This document shows positions 27,489-36,213 of a DNA stretch of 64,000 nucleotides, piece after piece. The notes under the pieces are model-generated. The model saw only the letters and a list, made by a program, of their open reading frames with translations. It was not told the DNA's origin and searched no databases. The DNA comes from Pedobacter cryoconitis (lineage in GTDB: Bacteria; Bacteroidota; Bacteroidia; Sphingobacteriales; Sphingobacteriaceae): NCBI RefSeq assembly GCF_014207135.1, contig NZ_JACHCC010000009.1:1-64000 (forward strand), given 5' to 3'. Each line of letters begins with the position of its first letter. Positions within the stretch are counted from its first letter, which is position 1. The translations under genes were made by a program, and so were the position numbers.

Positions 27489-29189
27489 ATGAATTTAAAT
27501 ACAAAAGCAACCGCACAAAATACATATGATGCCATAGTAGTCGGATCTGGAATAAGCGGAGGATGGGCTGCGAAAGAACTCACTGAAAAAGGACTTAAAG
27601 TTTTGCTGCTTGAACGCGGCAGAAATATAGAACATATTAAAGACTATACCACGGCGATGAAAAAACCCTGGGAGTTTGAACACCGCGGAAGATTAACCGA
27701 AGAGGAAAAAGATCTTCACCCGGTTCAGAAACGCGATTACCCTTACCAGGAATTTAACGCAAGTTTTTGGGTAAACGATCACGAATGTCCGTATACAGAG
27801 GTAAAACGATTTGACTGGTACCGTGGCTTCCATGTAGGTGGAAAATCATTGATGTGGGGCAGACAAAGTTACCGCTTCAGTGACCTGAATTTTGAAGACA
27901 ATAAAAAAGATGGCCATGGTGTCGACTGGCCTATCAGATATAAAGATTTAAGTCCGTGGTACGATCACGTAGAACGTTTTGCAGGGATCAGCGGACAGGC
28001 AGAAAACTGGCCTGCTCTTCCTGACGGACAGTTTTTGCCTCCAATGGAGATGAACTGCGTAGAAAAATCTGTTAAAAAACGGATTGAAGACAAATGGAAT
28101 AAATCCAGGATTATGACTATCGGCCGTACAGCTAACCTGACTGTTCCTCACGGAGGAAGAGGAAGTTGCCAGTACCGTGACCGTTGCAGCAGAGGTTGTC
28201 CTTTCGGGGCTTATTTCAGCACCCAGTCTTCTACCCTTCCGGCAGCAGTTGCTACAGGAAACCTTACTTTACGTCCTTACTCATTGGTTGATCATATCAT
28301 TTATGATAAAGAAAGCCAGAAGGCAACCGGCGTAATGATCATAGATTCGGAAACCAAAGAACATATAGAATATCATGCTAAAATTGTCTTTGTAAACGGT
28401 TCTACTTTAGGCAGTACATTTTTACTGCTGAACTCTACTTCTGCCGAGCATCCTAACGGATTAGGAAATGGAAGCGGAGAACTTGGACATAATTTAATGG
28501 ATCACCATTTCCGCTGTGGCGCTTCGGGTGATGCAGAAGGATTTGATGATAAATATACTTATGGCAGAAGAGCTAATGGTATTTATATTCCAAGATACCA
28601 GAACATGGGCAGTGATAAACGCGGTTACCTGCGTGGATTTGGTTATCAGGGTGGTGCGAGCCGTACCGGATGGCATAAAGACGTAGCTGAACTTGCTTTT
28701 GGCGGTGACTTTAAAGACCTGATGACACAACCAGGTGCCTGGAAAATGGGACTGGGTGGTTTCGGAGAGGCTTTACCTTATCATGAGAACAGAGTATATA
28801 TCGATAAAACCAAAAAAGATAAATGGGGAATGCCAGTACTGGCTATCGACTGTGAATTTAAAGGTAACGAGGAGAAAATGCGTATTGATATGATGAATGA
28901 CGCAGCAGAAATGCTGGAGGCATCAGGTATCAAAAATGTACAGACTTACGATGCCGGATCTTCGCCAGGTATGGCTATCCACGAACAGGGAACTGCACGT
29001 ATGGGTAACGACCCTAAAACTTCAGTATTGAATAAATGGAACCAGATGCACGAAGTTAAAAACGTATTTGTCACTGACGGATCATGCATGCCTTCTATTG
29101 CCTGCCAGAACCCTTCATTAACTTTTATGGCTTTAACAGCAAGGGCAGCAGATTATGCAGTAACTGAATTAAAAAAAGGAAACATTTAA
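27489..29189 (+). CDS. GMC flavoprotein, probable glycoside 3-dehydrogenase large subunit
   Basis: The 566-residue GMC oxidoreductase has an FAD-binding VGSGISGGWAAKEL near residues 18-31. Its C-terminal catalytic block has IHEQGTARMG (His) and CQNPSLTFMALTARAAD (Asn). A Cys cluster, CQYRDRCSRGCPFGA (about residues 226-240, C-x5-C-x3-C), resembles the 3Fe-4S ligands of FAD-dependent glucose dehydrogenases and would pass electrons onward. No signal peptide is present, consistent with export by hitch-hiking on the Tat-signalled small subunit encoded just upstream. With a cytochrome c and a DUF1080 protein in the operon, oxidation of a sugar C3 hydroxyl is the likeliest reaction. The stop codon overlaps the next start. 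Confidence 0.87.
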   Translation: MNLNTKATAQNTYDAIVVGSGISGGWAAKELTEKGLKVLLLERGRNIEHIKDYTTAMKKPWEFEHRGRLTEEEKDLHPVQKRDYPYQEFNASFWVNDHECPYTEVKRFDWYRGFHVGGKSLMWGRQSYRFSDLNFEDNKKDGHGVDWPIRYKDLSPWYDHVERFAGISGQAENWPALPDGQFLPPMEMNCVEKSVKKRIEDKWNKSRIMTIGRTANLTVPHGGRGSCQYRDRCSRGCPFGAYFSTQSSTLPAAVATGNLTLRPYSLVDHIIYDKESQKATGVMIIDSETKEHIEYHAKIVFVNGSTLGSTFLLLNSTSAEHPNGLGNGSGELGHNLMDHHFRCGASGDAEGFDDKYTYGRRANGIYIPRYQNMGSDKRGYLRGFGYQGGASRTGWHKDVAELAFGGDFKDLMTQPGAWKMGLGGFGEALPYHENRVYIDKTKKDKWGMPVLAIDCEFKGNEEKMRIDMMNDAAEMLEASGIKNVQTYDAGSSPGMAIHEQGTARMGNDPKTSVLNKWNQMHEVKNVFVTDGSCMPSIACQNPSLTFMALTARAADYAVTELKKGNI

Positions 29190-30346
29190 TGAACGGTAAA
29201 ATCAGAATGGGTATGATTGGTGGCGGAAAAAATGCCTTTATAGGCGCCGTCCACCGTATCGCAGCCAATATAGATGGTCATATAGAACTTTGCTGCGGCG
29301 CTTTAAGCTCCAGTCCTGAAACTGCAAAAGAGTCGGGAAAAGCTTTGTTTCTGGCAGATGACCGGAATTACGGAAGTTATCAGGAGATGATCGAAAAAGA
29401 GAGTCTCCTGCCAGCTGACCAGAGAATGCATTTTGTAACGATAGTGACTCCTAATTTTGCACATTTCGCACCTGCGATGATGGCACTGGAACATGGTTTT
29501 CATGTCGTTATCGATAAGCCATTCACCTTTACACTGGCAGAAGCCAAACAACTGAGAGACAAGGTAAATGAAACCGGTTTGATCTTATGTCTTACCTATA
29601 CTTATTCTGGTTATCCAATGGTTAAGCAGGCACGCCAGATGGTCAGGGACAGTGCTTTCGGAAAAATCAGAAAAGTCCTTGTTGAATATCCTCAGGGCTG
29701 GTTAAGTCTGCCATCAGAACGTGAAGAAAATAAACAGGCTTCATGGAGAACTGATCCTTCGAAAAGTGGGATCAGTGGCTGTATGGGTGATATTGGCACC
29801 CACGCTGCACAGTTGGCTGAATATATTTCGGGTTTAGAGATTACCAAAATCTGTGCTGACCTGAATATAGTTGTAGATGGCCGTTCGCTGGATGATGATG
29901 GAAATGTCCTGCTCAAATTTAACAACGGAGCCAACGGGGTACTGGTTGCTTCGCAGATTGCTGCCGGTGAAGAAAATGCTTTAAAAATTAAAGTATATGG
30001 CGAAAAAGGCGGATTGGAATGGCATCAGGAAGAGCCGAATACCTTAAAGGTAAAATGGCTGGACGCTCCAAGCCAGACTTATCGTGCAGGACAGGGTTAT
30101 CTGAGTAAAGCCGCTCAGTTTAATGCCAGAACTCCTGCCGGACACCCCGAAGGATACCTCGAAGCTTTTGCTAACATTTACCGGAATTTCGCGTTAACTT
30201 TAAAGTCTAAGCTTGATGGTACCACACCAACTGAAGAGATGCTCGATTTCCCTGGTGCAGAAGATGGTGTACGTGGAATGGCTTTTATAGAAAATGTAGT
30301 TGCCTCAGGGCAATCAGCTCAGAAATGGTCTGATTTTAAAATATAA
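29189..30346 (+). CDS. Gfo/Idh/MocA family NAD(P)-dependent oxidoreductase (cytoplasmic)
   Basis: The 385-residue protein has an N-terminal Rossmann fold (GMIGGGKNAFIGAVHR) and the family DKPF motif (HVVIDKPFTFTLAEAKQL, the EKP equivalent), then the alpha/beta substrate domain with GISGCMGDIGTHAAQLAEY. It lacks a signal peptide, unlike the second family member at 31867. Its ATG overlaps the previous stop as TAATG, so translation is probably coupled. In 3-keto-glycoside pathways such enzymes oxidise glycosides or reduce released 3-keto sugars. Which direction applies here is an inference. Confidence 0.88.
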   Translation: MNGKIRMGMIGGGKNAFIGAVHRIAANIDGHIELCCGALSSSPETAKESGKALFLADDRNYGSYQEMIEKESLLPADQRMHFVTIVTPNFAHFAPAMMALEHGFHVVIDKPFTFTLAEAKQLRDKVNETGLILCLTYTYSGYPMVKQARQMVRDSAFGKIRKVLVEYPQGWLSLPSEREENKQASWRTDPSKSGISGCMGDIGTHAAQLAEYISGLEITKICADLNIVVDGRSLDDDGNVLLKFNNGANGVLVASQIAAGEENALKIKVYGEKGGLEWHQEEPNTLKVKWLDAPSQTYRAGQGYLSKAAQFNARTPAGHPEGYLEAFANIYRNFALTLKSKLDGTTPTEEMLDFPGAEDGVRGMAFIENVVASGQSAQKWSDFKI

Positions 30347-30351
30347 CAACG

Positions 30352-31407
30352 ATGACAACAATTAAAGGACCAGCAGTTTTTTTAGCCCAGTTTATTGGAG
30401 ATGAAGCCCCGTTTAATTCACTTGACGGAATCTGTCAATGGGCAGCAGGACTGGGTTTTAAAGGAATCCAGATGCCAACCCTGGATAATAGGTTTATTGA
30501 TCTGCAAAAAGCAGCCGAGAGTAAAACTTATGCAGACGAACTGAAAGGTAAAGTCAATTCTTACGGACTTGAAATTACTGAACTATCTACGCATATACAG
30601 GGACAGCTGGTGGCAGTTAACCCTGCTTATGACCTGGCGTTTGATGGTTTTGCACCTGCCCAGTACAGGAACAATCCAAAAGCCAGAACGGAATGGGCAG
30701 TGCAGCAACTGAAATATGCGGCTAAAGCTTCCCAGCATCTGGGCCTGAATGCACATGCCACTTTTAGCGGATCGCTTTTATGGCATATGTTCCATCCCTG
30801 GCCACAAAGACCTGAAGGTTTAGTCGAGGAAGGTTTTAAAGAACTTGCCCGTCGCTGGTTGCCGATATTAAATGAATTTGACAGCTGTGGTGTAGATGTT
30901 TGTTATGAAATACATCCGGGCGAAGATTTATTTGATGGAATCACTTATGAAATGTTCCTGGAGAAAGTAAACTTTCATCCAAGAGCTTGTCTTTTATATG
31001 ATCCATCGCACTTCGTCTTACAACAGCTGGATTATATCCAGTATATTGATTTCTACCATGAACGTATTAAAGCGTTCCATGTGAAAGATGCGGAATTTAA
31101 TCCGACAGGCAGACAAGGTACTTTTGGCGGATATCAGGGCTGGGCAGACCGTGCAGGCCGTTATCGTTCACCAGGAGATGGACAGGTTGACTTCAAAACT
31201 ATTTTCAGTAAGCTTGCTCAGTATGATTTCAAAGGATGGGCAGTGATGGAATGGGAATGCTGTATCAAGGATTCTGAAACCGGCGCAAGAGAAGGTGCCG
31301 AATTTATAAAAAAACATATTATCCCGGTTACGACCAGGGCGTTTGATGATTTCGCTGCGACAGGTGCAGATGAAACTTTTAACAAAAAAATCTTAGGTAT
31401 TAAATAA
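30352..31407 (+). CDS. Sugar phosphate isomerase/epimerase-like TIM barrel (no leader)
   Basis: The 351-residue protein belongs to the xylose-isomerase-like/AP endonuclease 2 superfamily. Probable divalent-metal ligands are seen in VCYEIHPGEDLFDG (Glu, His), LLYDPSHFV (Asp, His), IKAFHVKDAEF (His) and GWAVMEWECC (Glu). It has no signal peptide, so it should work in the cytoplasm. It starts 5 bp after the oxidoreductase stop. Members of this superfamily in 3-keto-glycoside operons act on keto-sugar or enol intermediates. Its exact reaction is not deducible. Confidence 0.85.
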   Translation: MTTIKGPAVFLAQFIGDEAPFNSLDGICQWAAGLGFKGIQMPTLDNRFIDLQKAAESKTYADELKGKVNSYGLEITELSTHIQGQLVAVNPAYDLAFDGFAPAQYRNNPKARTEWAVQQLKYAAKASQHLGLNAHATFSGSLLWHMFHPWPQRPEGLVEEGFKELARRWLPILNEFDSCGVDVCYEIHPGEDLFDGITYEMFLEKVNFHPRACLLYDPSHFVLQQLDYIQYIDFYHERIKAFHVKDAEFNPTGRQGTFGGYQGWADRAGRYRSPGDGQVDFKTIFSKLAQYDFKGWAVMEWECCIKDSETGAREGAEFIKKHIIPVTTRAFDDFAATGADETFNKKILGIK

Positions 31408-31424
31408 TAAATAAACACACACAG

Positions 31425-31823
31425 ATGAAAAAGACACTATTAATTTTGGGCTGTTTTAGTTTAGCTATAGCTTCATGCGGAAATCCGGGAGCTTCTAAAA
31501 GCGAAGGATCTGCAGCAGCAACGTCGGATACAGAAACTACCGTCAAAGCACAGACTCCATCAGAAATGTTGCCTGGTGAAAAACTGATTGCTACTGCAGA
31601 CTGTGTTGGCTGCCATAATAAAACACAAAAGGTAATCGGCCCTGCCTATGTAGACATCGCAGCCAAATACCCTTCCAATGACGAAAATATCAGTAAACTG
31701 GCTGATGTAGTCATCAAAGGAAGTAAAGGAACCTGGGGTGATCTGCCAATGACTCCACACCCTAACCTGAGTAAAGACGATGCCAAACAAATGGTGACCT
31801 GGATTTTGTCACTAAAAAAATAA
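31425..31823 (+). CDS. Lipoprotein cytochrome c (class I)
   Basis: The 132-residue protein has a lipoprotein signal with lipobox Cys in LAIASCGNPGAS (about residue 18), a Ser/Thr/Glu linker (about 22-50) and one haem c site (CVGCH at about 60-64). The axial Met is probably in LPMTPHPNLS, and the C-terminal helix DAKQMVTWILSLKK is typical of class I. It should be a membrane-anchored periplasmic electron acceptor. In this operon the likely donor is the GMC flavoprotein complex, giving an electron path FAD, Fe-S, cytochrome c, respiratory chain. Confidence 0.88.
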   Translation: MKKTLLILGCFSLAIASCGNPGASKSEGSAAATSDTETTVKAQTPSEMLPGEKLIATADCVGCHNKTQKVIGPAYVDIAAKYPSNDENISKLADVVIKGSKGTWGDLPMTPHPNLSKDDAKQMVTWILSLKK

Positions 31824-31866
31824 GTTCTCCGGAACACCAACACCCCTATCTAACCAAATTATAAGC

Positions 31867-33324
31867 ATGGAAAAGACTAACAAAGAGATAGATGCGTCCA
31901 GCAGACGTTCCTTTCTTAAAACTTCGGCCGTTGCCGCAGCAGCATTTATGATTGTACCCCGCCATGTATTAGGCGGAAATGGCTTCTTAGCTCCAAGTGA
32001 CAGGTTAATTGTGGCCGGTATTGGTGCCGGAGGTAAAGGGGCTTCTGATATTTCAAACTTTGCAAAAAGCGGAAAAGCGGGCATCGGGTTTCTTTGTGAT
32101 GTAGATACTAACCGGGCAGCAGGAACAGTAAAGAACTTCCCTAAAGCCAAATTTTATAAGGACTGGCGGGAATTGCTAGACAAAGAGCATAAAAATTTCG
32201 ATGCGGTCAGTGTATCCACACCGGATCACAGTCATGCCATTATAGCCCTTGCCGCTATGCAGCTTGGAAAACATGTCTATGTTCAAAAACCACTGACACA
32301 TGATATTTACGAAGCCAGAAAATTAACTGAAGCAGCAGGAAAATACAAAGTAGTTACTCAAATGGGCAATCAGGGTGCATCAAACGATGGGCCGCGCCAG
32401 ATGAAAGAATGGTATGATGCAGGTCTGATCGGAGATGTCCATACAGTTTATGCCTGGACTGACAGACCAGTCTGGCCACAAGGTATTCCATGGTCAGCCA
32501 ATAAAGCCGAAGTACCTAAAACCCTCGACTGGGATTTATGGTTGAATACTGCTCCTTTTAAAGATTATGTAGAAAAGCTGGTTCCCTTCAACTGGAGAGG
32601 CTGGTGGGATTACGGAACAGGCGCCTTAGGTGATATGGGCTGCCATTTACTGGAAGCTCCGTTTAGTGTACTTGGCTTAAAATATGCATCTGAAGTAGAG
32701 GCCAGTGTTGGTTCAGTCTATGTTGATGAATTTAAACGCGGTTATTTCCCTGACAGCTGTCCTCCTTCGAGTCATGTGACGTTAAAATTCCCTAAAACAG
32801 CTAAAACCCAGGGTGACATTACTGTTCACTGGATGGATGGTGGTATTCAGCCTACACGTCCCGAAGAACTGGAAGCCAATGAGGTATTTGGTGATGGTGG
32901 AAACGGTACTTTGTTCATCGGTACAAAAGGAAAAATGATGAGCAGTACCTATAGTGCTGATCCACGTCTGTTACCGTTAAGCCGCAATAAGGATATTAAA
33001 GTTCCGGAAAGATTTGCACGTGTACCTCATGGTGCTGACGGACATTACGCGCAATGGGTAGAGGCCGCTATCGCCGGTTATGGCAAAAAAGAATTAAGTT
33101 CTCCTTTTGAAATTGCCGGTCCGTTGACAGAGGCTCTGTTAATGGCTAACCTGGCTATAAGGGCTAATGACCTGCAGCATAAAAATATTGCAGGAAAAAT
33201 CAGTTACCCTGGCAGAAATATCAAACTGCTATGGGATAATGACAAAATGAAAGTAACCAATTTTGATGAAGTGAACCAGTATGTAAAACGTGAATACCGT
33301 AAAGGCTGGTCACTCGGTATATAA
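31867..33324 (+). CDS. Tat-exported Gfo/Idh/MocA family oxidoreductase
   Basis: The 485-residue protein has a canonical twin-arginine leader (SSRRSFLKTSAVAAAAFM, residues about 13-30). The Rossmann domain follows (VAGIGAGGKGASDISNFA, CDVDTNRAAG) with the KPL variant of the EKP motif in HVYVQKPLTHDIYEARKL. The substrate domain includes WWDYGTGALGDMGCHLLEAP. Tat export allows folding around a nicotinamide cofactor before export, as in glucose-fructose oxidoreductase, so cofactor may be recycled in the active site. It precedes the DUF1080 gene by 23 bp. Probable role: oxidising or reducing position 3 of a glycoside in the periplasm. Confidence 0.88.
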   Translation: MEKTNKEIDASSRRSFLKTSAVAAAAFMIVPRHVLGGNGFLAPSDRLIVAGIGAGGKGASDISNFAKSGKAGIGFLCDVDTNRAAGTVKNFPKAKFYKDWRELLDKEHKNFDAVSVSTPDHSHAIIALAAMQLGKHVYVQKPLTHDIYEARKLTEAAGKYKVVTQMGNQGASNDGPRQMKEWYDAGLIGDVHTVYAWTDRPVWPQGIPWSANKAEVPKTLDWDLWLNTAPFKDYVEKLVPFNWRGWWDYGTGALGDMGCHLLEAPFSVLGLKYASEVEASVGSVYVDEFKRGYFPDSCPPSSHVTLKFPKTAKTQGDITVHWMDGGIQPTRPEELEANEVFGDGGNGTLFIGTKGKMMSSTYSADPRLLPLSRNKDIKVPERFARVPHGADGHYAQWVEAAIAGYGKKELSSPFEIAGPLTEALLMANLAIRANDLQHKNIAGKISYPGRNIKLLWDNDKMKVTNFDEVNQYVKREYRKGWSLGI

Positions 33325-33347
33325 TTATTAGCTAAAACAAAATAAAC

Positions 33348-34040
33348 ATGAAGACTTACGCCATTTCTGCAATACTGGTATTTACAATGATCGGCTTCAA
33401 TTCAAAAGCCCAGTCATCAAAAAAAGGGTTTACTTCTTTATTTGATGGAAAGACAACTAAAGGATGGCATAGCTATGGAAAAAATTCTGTAGGAAAAGGC
33501 TGGAGAGTAGAAAACGGGGTGATACATCTTGACCCTAAAGCTAAACAAAAGGATGACGGCGACCTGGTTACAGATAAAGAATATACCAATTTTCACTTAA
33601 AAATTGACTGGAAAGTAGCACCAAAATCTAATAGTGGTATCTTATTCCATGTGAATGAAAACCCGGAGAAATATCACCAGACTTACAGTACTGGTCCTGA
33701 AATGCAGGTACTGGATAACGAAGGTCATCCGGACGGAAAAATCACCAAACACCGCGCAGGTGATCTGTACGATCTGGTAAAGAGTAGTTCTGAGCCTGTA
33801 AAACCAGTAGGTGAATGGAATACTGCCGAAATTATCAGCAATAATGGTAAACTGGAGTTTATATTAAATGGGGTAAAGGTAGTTTCTACTACACAGTTTG
33901 ATCAGAACTGGAAATCGTTAATCGCAGGAAGCAAATTTGCAAAATGGGATGGTTTCGGAACTTTTAAAACCGGAAAAATAGCCTTACAGGATCATGGTGA
34001 TGAGGTTTGGTTCCGTAATATTATGATCAAAGAACTTTAA
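33348..34040 (+). CDS. DUF1080 protein, probable 3-keto-glycoside lyase/hydrolase
   Basis: The 230-residue protein has a signal peptide (cleavage near NSKAQ, about 22) and one full-length DUF1080 (3-keto-disaccharide hydrolase) jelly-roll domain: LFDGKTTKGWHSYG, GWRVENGVIHLDP, YTNFHLKIDWKVAP, SNSGILFHVNE and TGPEMQVLDNEGHPDG. Characterised members cleave 3-keto-glycosides, in Bacteroides by a lyase mechanism yielding a 2-hydroxy-3-keto glycal. This enzyme would act on products of the dehydrogenases in the operon, in the periplasm. Lyase versus hydrolase cannot be decided from sequence. Confidence 0.87.
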   Translation: MKTYAISAILVFTMIGFNSKAQSSKKGFTSLFDGKTTKGWHSYGKNSVGKGWRVENGVIHLDPKAKQKDDGDLVTDKEYTNFHLKIDWKVAPKSNSGILFHVNENPEKYHQTYSTGPEMQVLDNEGHPDGKITKHRAGDLYDLVKSSSEPVKPVGEWNTAEIISNNGKLEFILNGVKVVSTTQFDQNWKSLIAGSKFAKWDGFGTFKTGKIALQDHGDEVWFRNIMIKEL

Positions 34041-34063
34041 TTTATTTAAAAAACAGTATAAAT

Positions 34064-35314
34064 ATGATGAATACTACTACCCGTATTAAGTTATCAGCAA
34101 TGATGTTTCTGGAATTCTTTATCTGGGGATCATGGTTTGTTACCCTGGGTACTTTTTTAGAAAAAAACCTGCATGCGACCGGGGCTGACTCGGCTTCTGT
34201 ATTTTCGACCCAGTCATGGGGAGCTATCATTGCTCCTTTTATCATTGGTCTGATTGCAGACAGATTTTTTAATGCGGAAAAAATATTGGGTGTGCTGCAC
34301 ATTATCGGAGCAGTTTTAATGTACCAGATGTATACGGCCACTGATGTGCATATATTCTATCCTTATGTTCTGGGTTACATGATTTTATTTATGCCAACTC
34401 TGGCTTTAGTCAACTCTGTTTCCTTTAACCAGATGCAAGACGCAGAGAAAGAATTCTCAACGATCAGGTTCTGGGGAACTATCGGCTGGATCGTAGCTGG
34501 GTTATGCATCAGTTATTTATTCTTGTGGGACTCTAAAGCAAGCATGGAATCTGGTTTATTAAAAAACACTTTCCTGATGGCTGGTGTAGCTTCATTAATC
34601 CTGGGCTTATTCAGTTTTGCTTTACCAAAAACACCACCTAAAGTAGCCAAAGGTGAAAAAGTAGCACTCTCAGATATCCTGGGACTGGATGCTTTAAAAT
34701 TGCTTAAAGACAGAAACTTTGCCATCTTCTTTATCTCTGCAATCCTGATTTGTATCCCACTGGCTTTCTATTATCAGAATGCAAACCTTTTCTTATCCAG
34801 TATAGGTGTAGAGGGCCCTACGGGAAAAATGGCCATTGGACAGGTATCAGAAGCATTATTTCTATTAATGATCCCGGTATTTTTCAAGAGGTTCGGTTTT
34901 AAGAAAACTATTTTAGTCGGTATGATTGCCTGGGCTATCCGTTATGCTTTATTTGCTTATGGGAATGCTGGTGAATTAAGCTTCATGTTGCTGATCGGGA
35001 TCGCTTTACATGGTGTATGTTATGATTTCTTTTTTGTATCGGGACAGATTTACACTAATTCAAGAGCTGGTGAAAAATATAAAAGTGCAGCGCAGGGCCT
35101 GATTACCCTGGCTACATATGGTGTCGGAATGCTGATCGGTTTTGAAGTTGCCGGTATGATCACTGACAGTTATAAACTAACTAATGGTGCTGTAGACTGG
35201 AAAATGGTCTGGATCATTCCTGCTGGAATCGCCCTGGTTGTATTCCTGCTTTTCACGATTTTCTTCAATGAAAAGTCTAAACGGACTATTGATACTCAAT
35301 TTAACGAAGCTTAA
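34064..35314 (+). CDS. MFS permease of the nucleoside:H+ symporter family
   Basis: The 416-residue inner-membrane protein has about 12 TM segments and resembles NupG-type permeases: MFLEFFIWGSWFVTLGTFLE in TM1, FIIGLIADRFF after TM2, LVNSVSFNQM and GIALHGVCYDFFFVSGQIY. Annotated nucleoside permeases of this kind recur in Bacteroidetes operons with Gfo/Idh/MocA and TIM-barrel isomerases, where they more probably carry sugars. It sits between the DUF1080 gene and two isomerase-like genes, suggesting import of keto-sugars or freed aglycones. Its stop is 2 bp before the next start. Confidence 0.85.
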   Translation: MMNTTTRIKLSAMMFLEFFIWGSWFVTLGTFLEKNLHATGADSASVFSTQSWGAIIAPFIIGLIADRFFNAEKILGVLHIIGAVLMYQMYTATDVHIFYPYVLGYMILFMPTLALVNSVSFNQMQDAEKEFSTIRFWGTIGWIVAGLCISYLFLWDSKASMESGLLKNTFLMAGVASLILGLFSFALPKTPPKVAKGEKVALSDILGLDALKLLKDRNFAIFFISAILICIPLAFYYQNANLFLSSIGVEGPTGKMAIGQVSEALFLLMIPVFFKRFGFKKTILVGMIAWAIRYALFAYGNAGELSFMLLIGIALHGVCYDFFFVSGQIYTNSRAGEKYKSAAQGLITLATYGVGMLIGFEVAGMITDSYKLTNGAVDWKMVWIIPAGIALVVFLLFTIFFNEKSKRTIDTQFNEA

Positions 35315-35316
35315 TT

Positions 35317-36204
35317 ATGGGAACAGAACAAAGCCGCAGAAATGCTTTAAAAACGATTATCACAGGTTCAGCCATTCTTGGTCTTTCCTCTGCCCTGCCA
35401 GCTTATGCATCATCGGAAGCAGAACTGCACGATAAACCGCTGAAGGGTAATGTTAATCACTCTGTTTGCCGCTGGTGTTTTGGTGACATTCCATTGGATG
35501 AACTTTGCGCTGCCGTTCAGGGAATGGGCTTAAAAGCGATGGATCTTGTCGGCCCTGCCGACTGGCCTACACTCAAAAAATATGGTTTATATTCTTCTAT
35601 GTGTAATGGTGCAGAAATCAATCTGACTGATGGCTGGAATGACCCTGCCTTTCATCCTAAACTGATAGAGAACTATACTAAAATGATCCCGCTGGTTGCT
35701 GCTGCGGGTTATAAGAATCTGATTTGTTTCAGCGGAAGCCGCAGGGGAAAGGATGATGAGACGGGATGGAAAAACTGTGTTGAAGGATTAAAGCAGGTTA
35801 TATCCCTGGCCGAAAAACACAATGTAGTCCTGGTGATGGAATTACTGAACAGTAAAGTTGATCATAAAGATTATCAGTGTGACCATACCTCATGGGGCGT
35901 TGAACTGGCTAAAAGATTAGGTTCAGAAAACTTTAAACTGCTTTATGATATTTATCATATGCAGATTGATGAGGGTGATGTCATCCATAACATCAGGACT
36001 TATCACCCTTATATTGCCCATTACCACACTGCTGGCGTACCCGGCAGAAATGAAATAGATGACACACAGGAACTTTTTTATCCTGCCATCATCAAAGCTA
36101 TCCTGGCAACAGGTTTTAAAGGATATATCGCACAGGAATTCATTCCTAAACAGAAAGATAAACTTCAGTCCTTAAGAAATGCGATTAAAATTTGTGACCT
36201 ATAA
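35317..36204 (+). CDS. Tat-signalled hydroxypyruvate-isomerase-like TIM barrel
   Basis: The 295-residue protein has a twin-arginine leader (QSRRNALKTIITGSAIL) ending near AYAS (about 31). The TIM barrel shows metal/active-site positions in VLVMELLNSKVDH (Glu), LLYDIYHMQIDEGDV (Asp, His), IAHYHTAGVPGRNEID (His) and GYIAQEFIP (Glu), the pattern of hydroxypyruvate isomerase (Hyi)-like enzymes. Export through Tat suggests a metal-loaded periplasmic enzyme acting on 3-keto or enol sugars from the DUF1080 step. A true hydroxypyruvate isomerase role is unlikely in this setting. Confidence 0.84.
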   Translation: MGTEQSRRNALKTIITGSAILGLSSALPAYASSEAELHDKPLKGNVNHSVCRWCFGDIPLDELCAAVQGMGLKAMDLVGPADWPTLKKYGLYSSMCNGAEINLTDGWNDPAFHPKLIENYTKMIPLVAAAGYKNLICFSGSRRGKDDETGWKNCVEGLKQVISLAEKHNVVLVMELLNSKVDHKDYQCDHTSWGVELAKRLGSENFKLLYDIYHMQIDEGDVIHNIRTYHPYIAHYHTAGVPGRNEIDDTQELFYPAIIKAILATGFKGYIAQEFIPKQKDKLQSLRNAIKICDL

Positions 36205-36213
36205 AGATTAATT

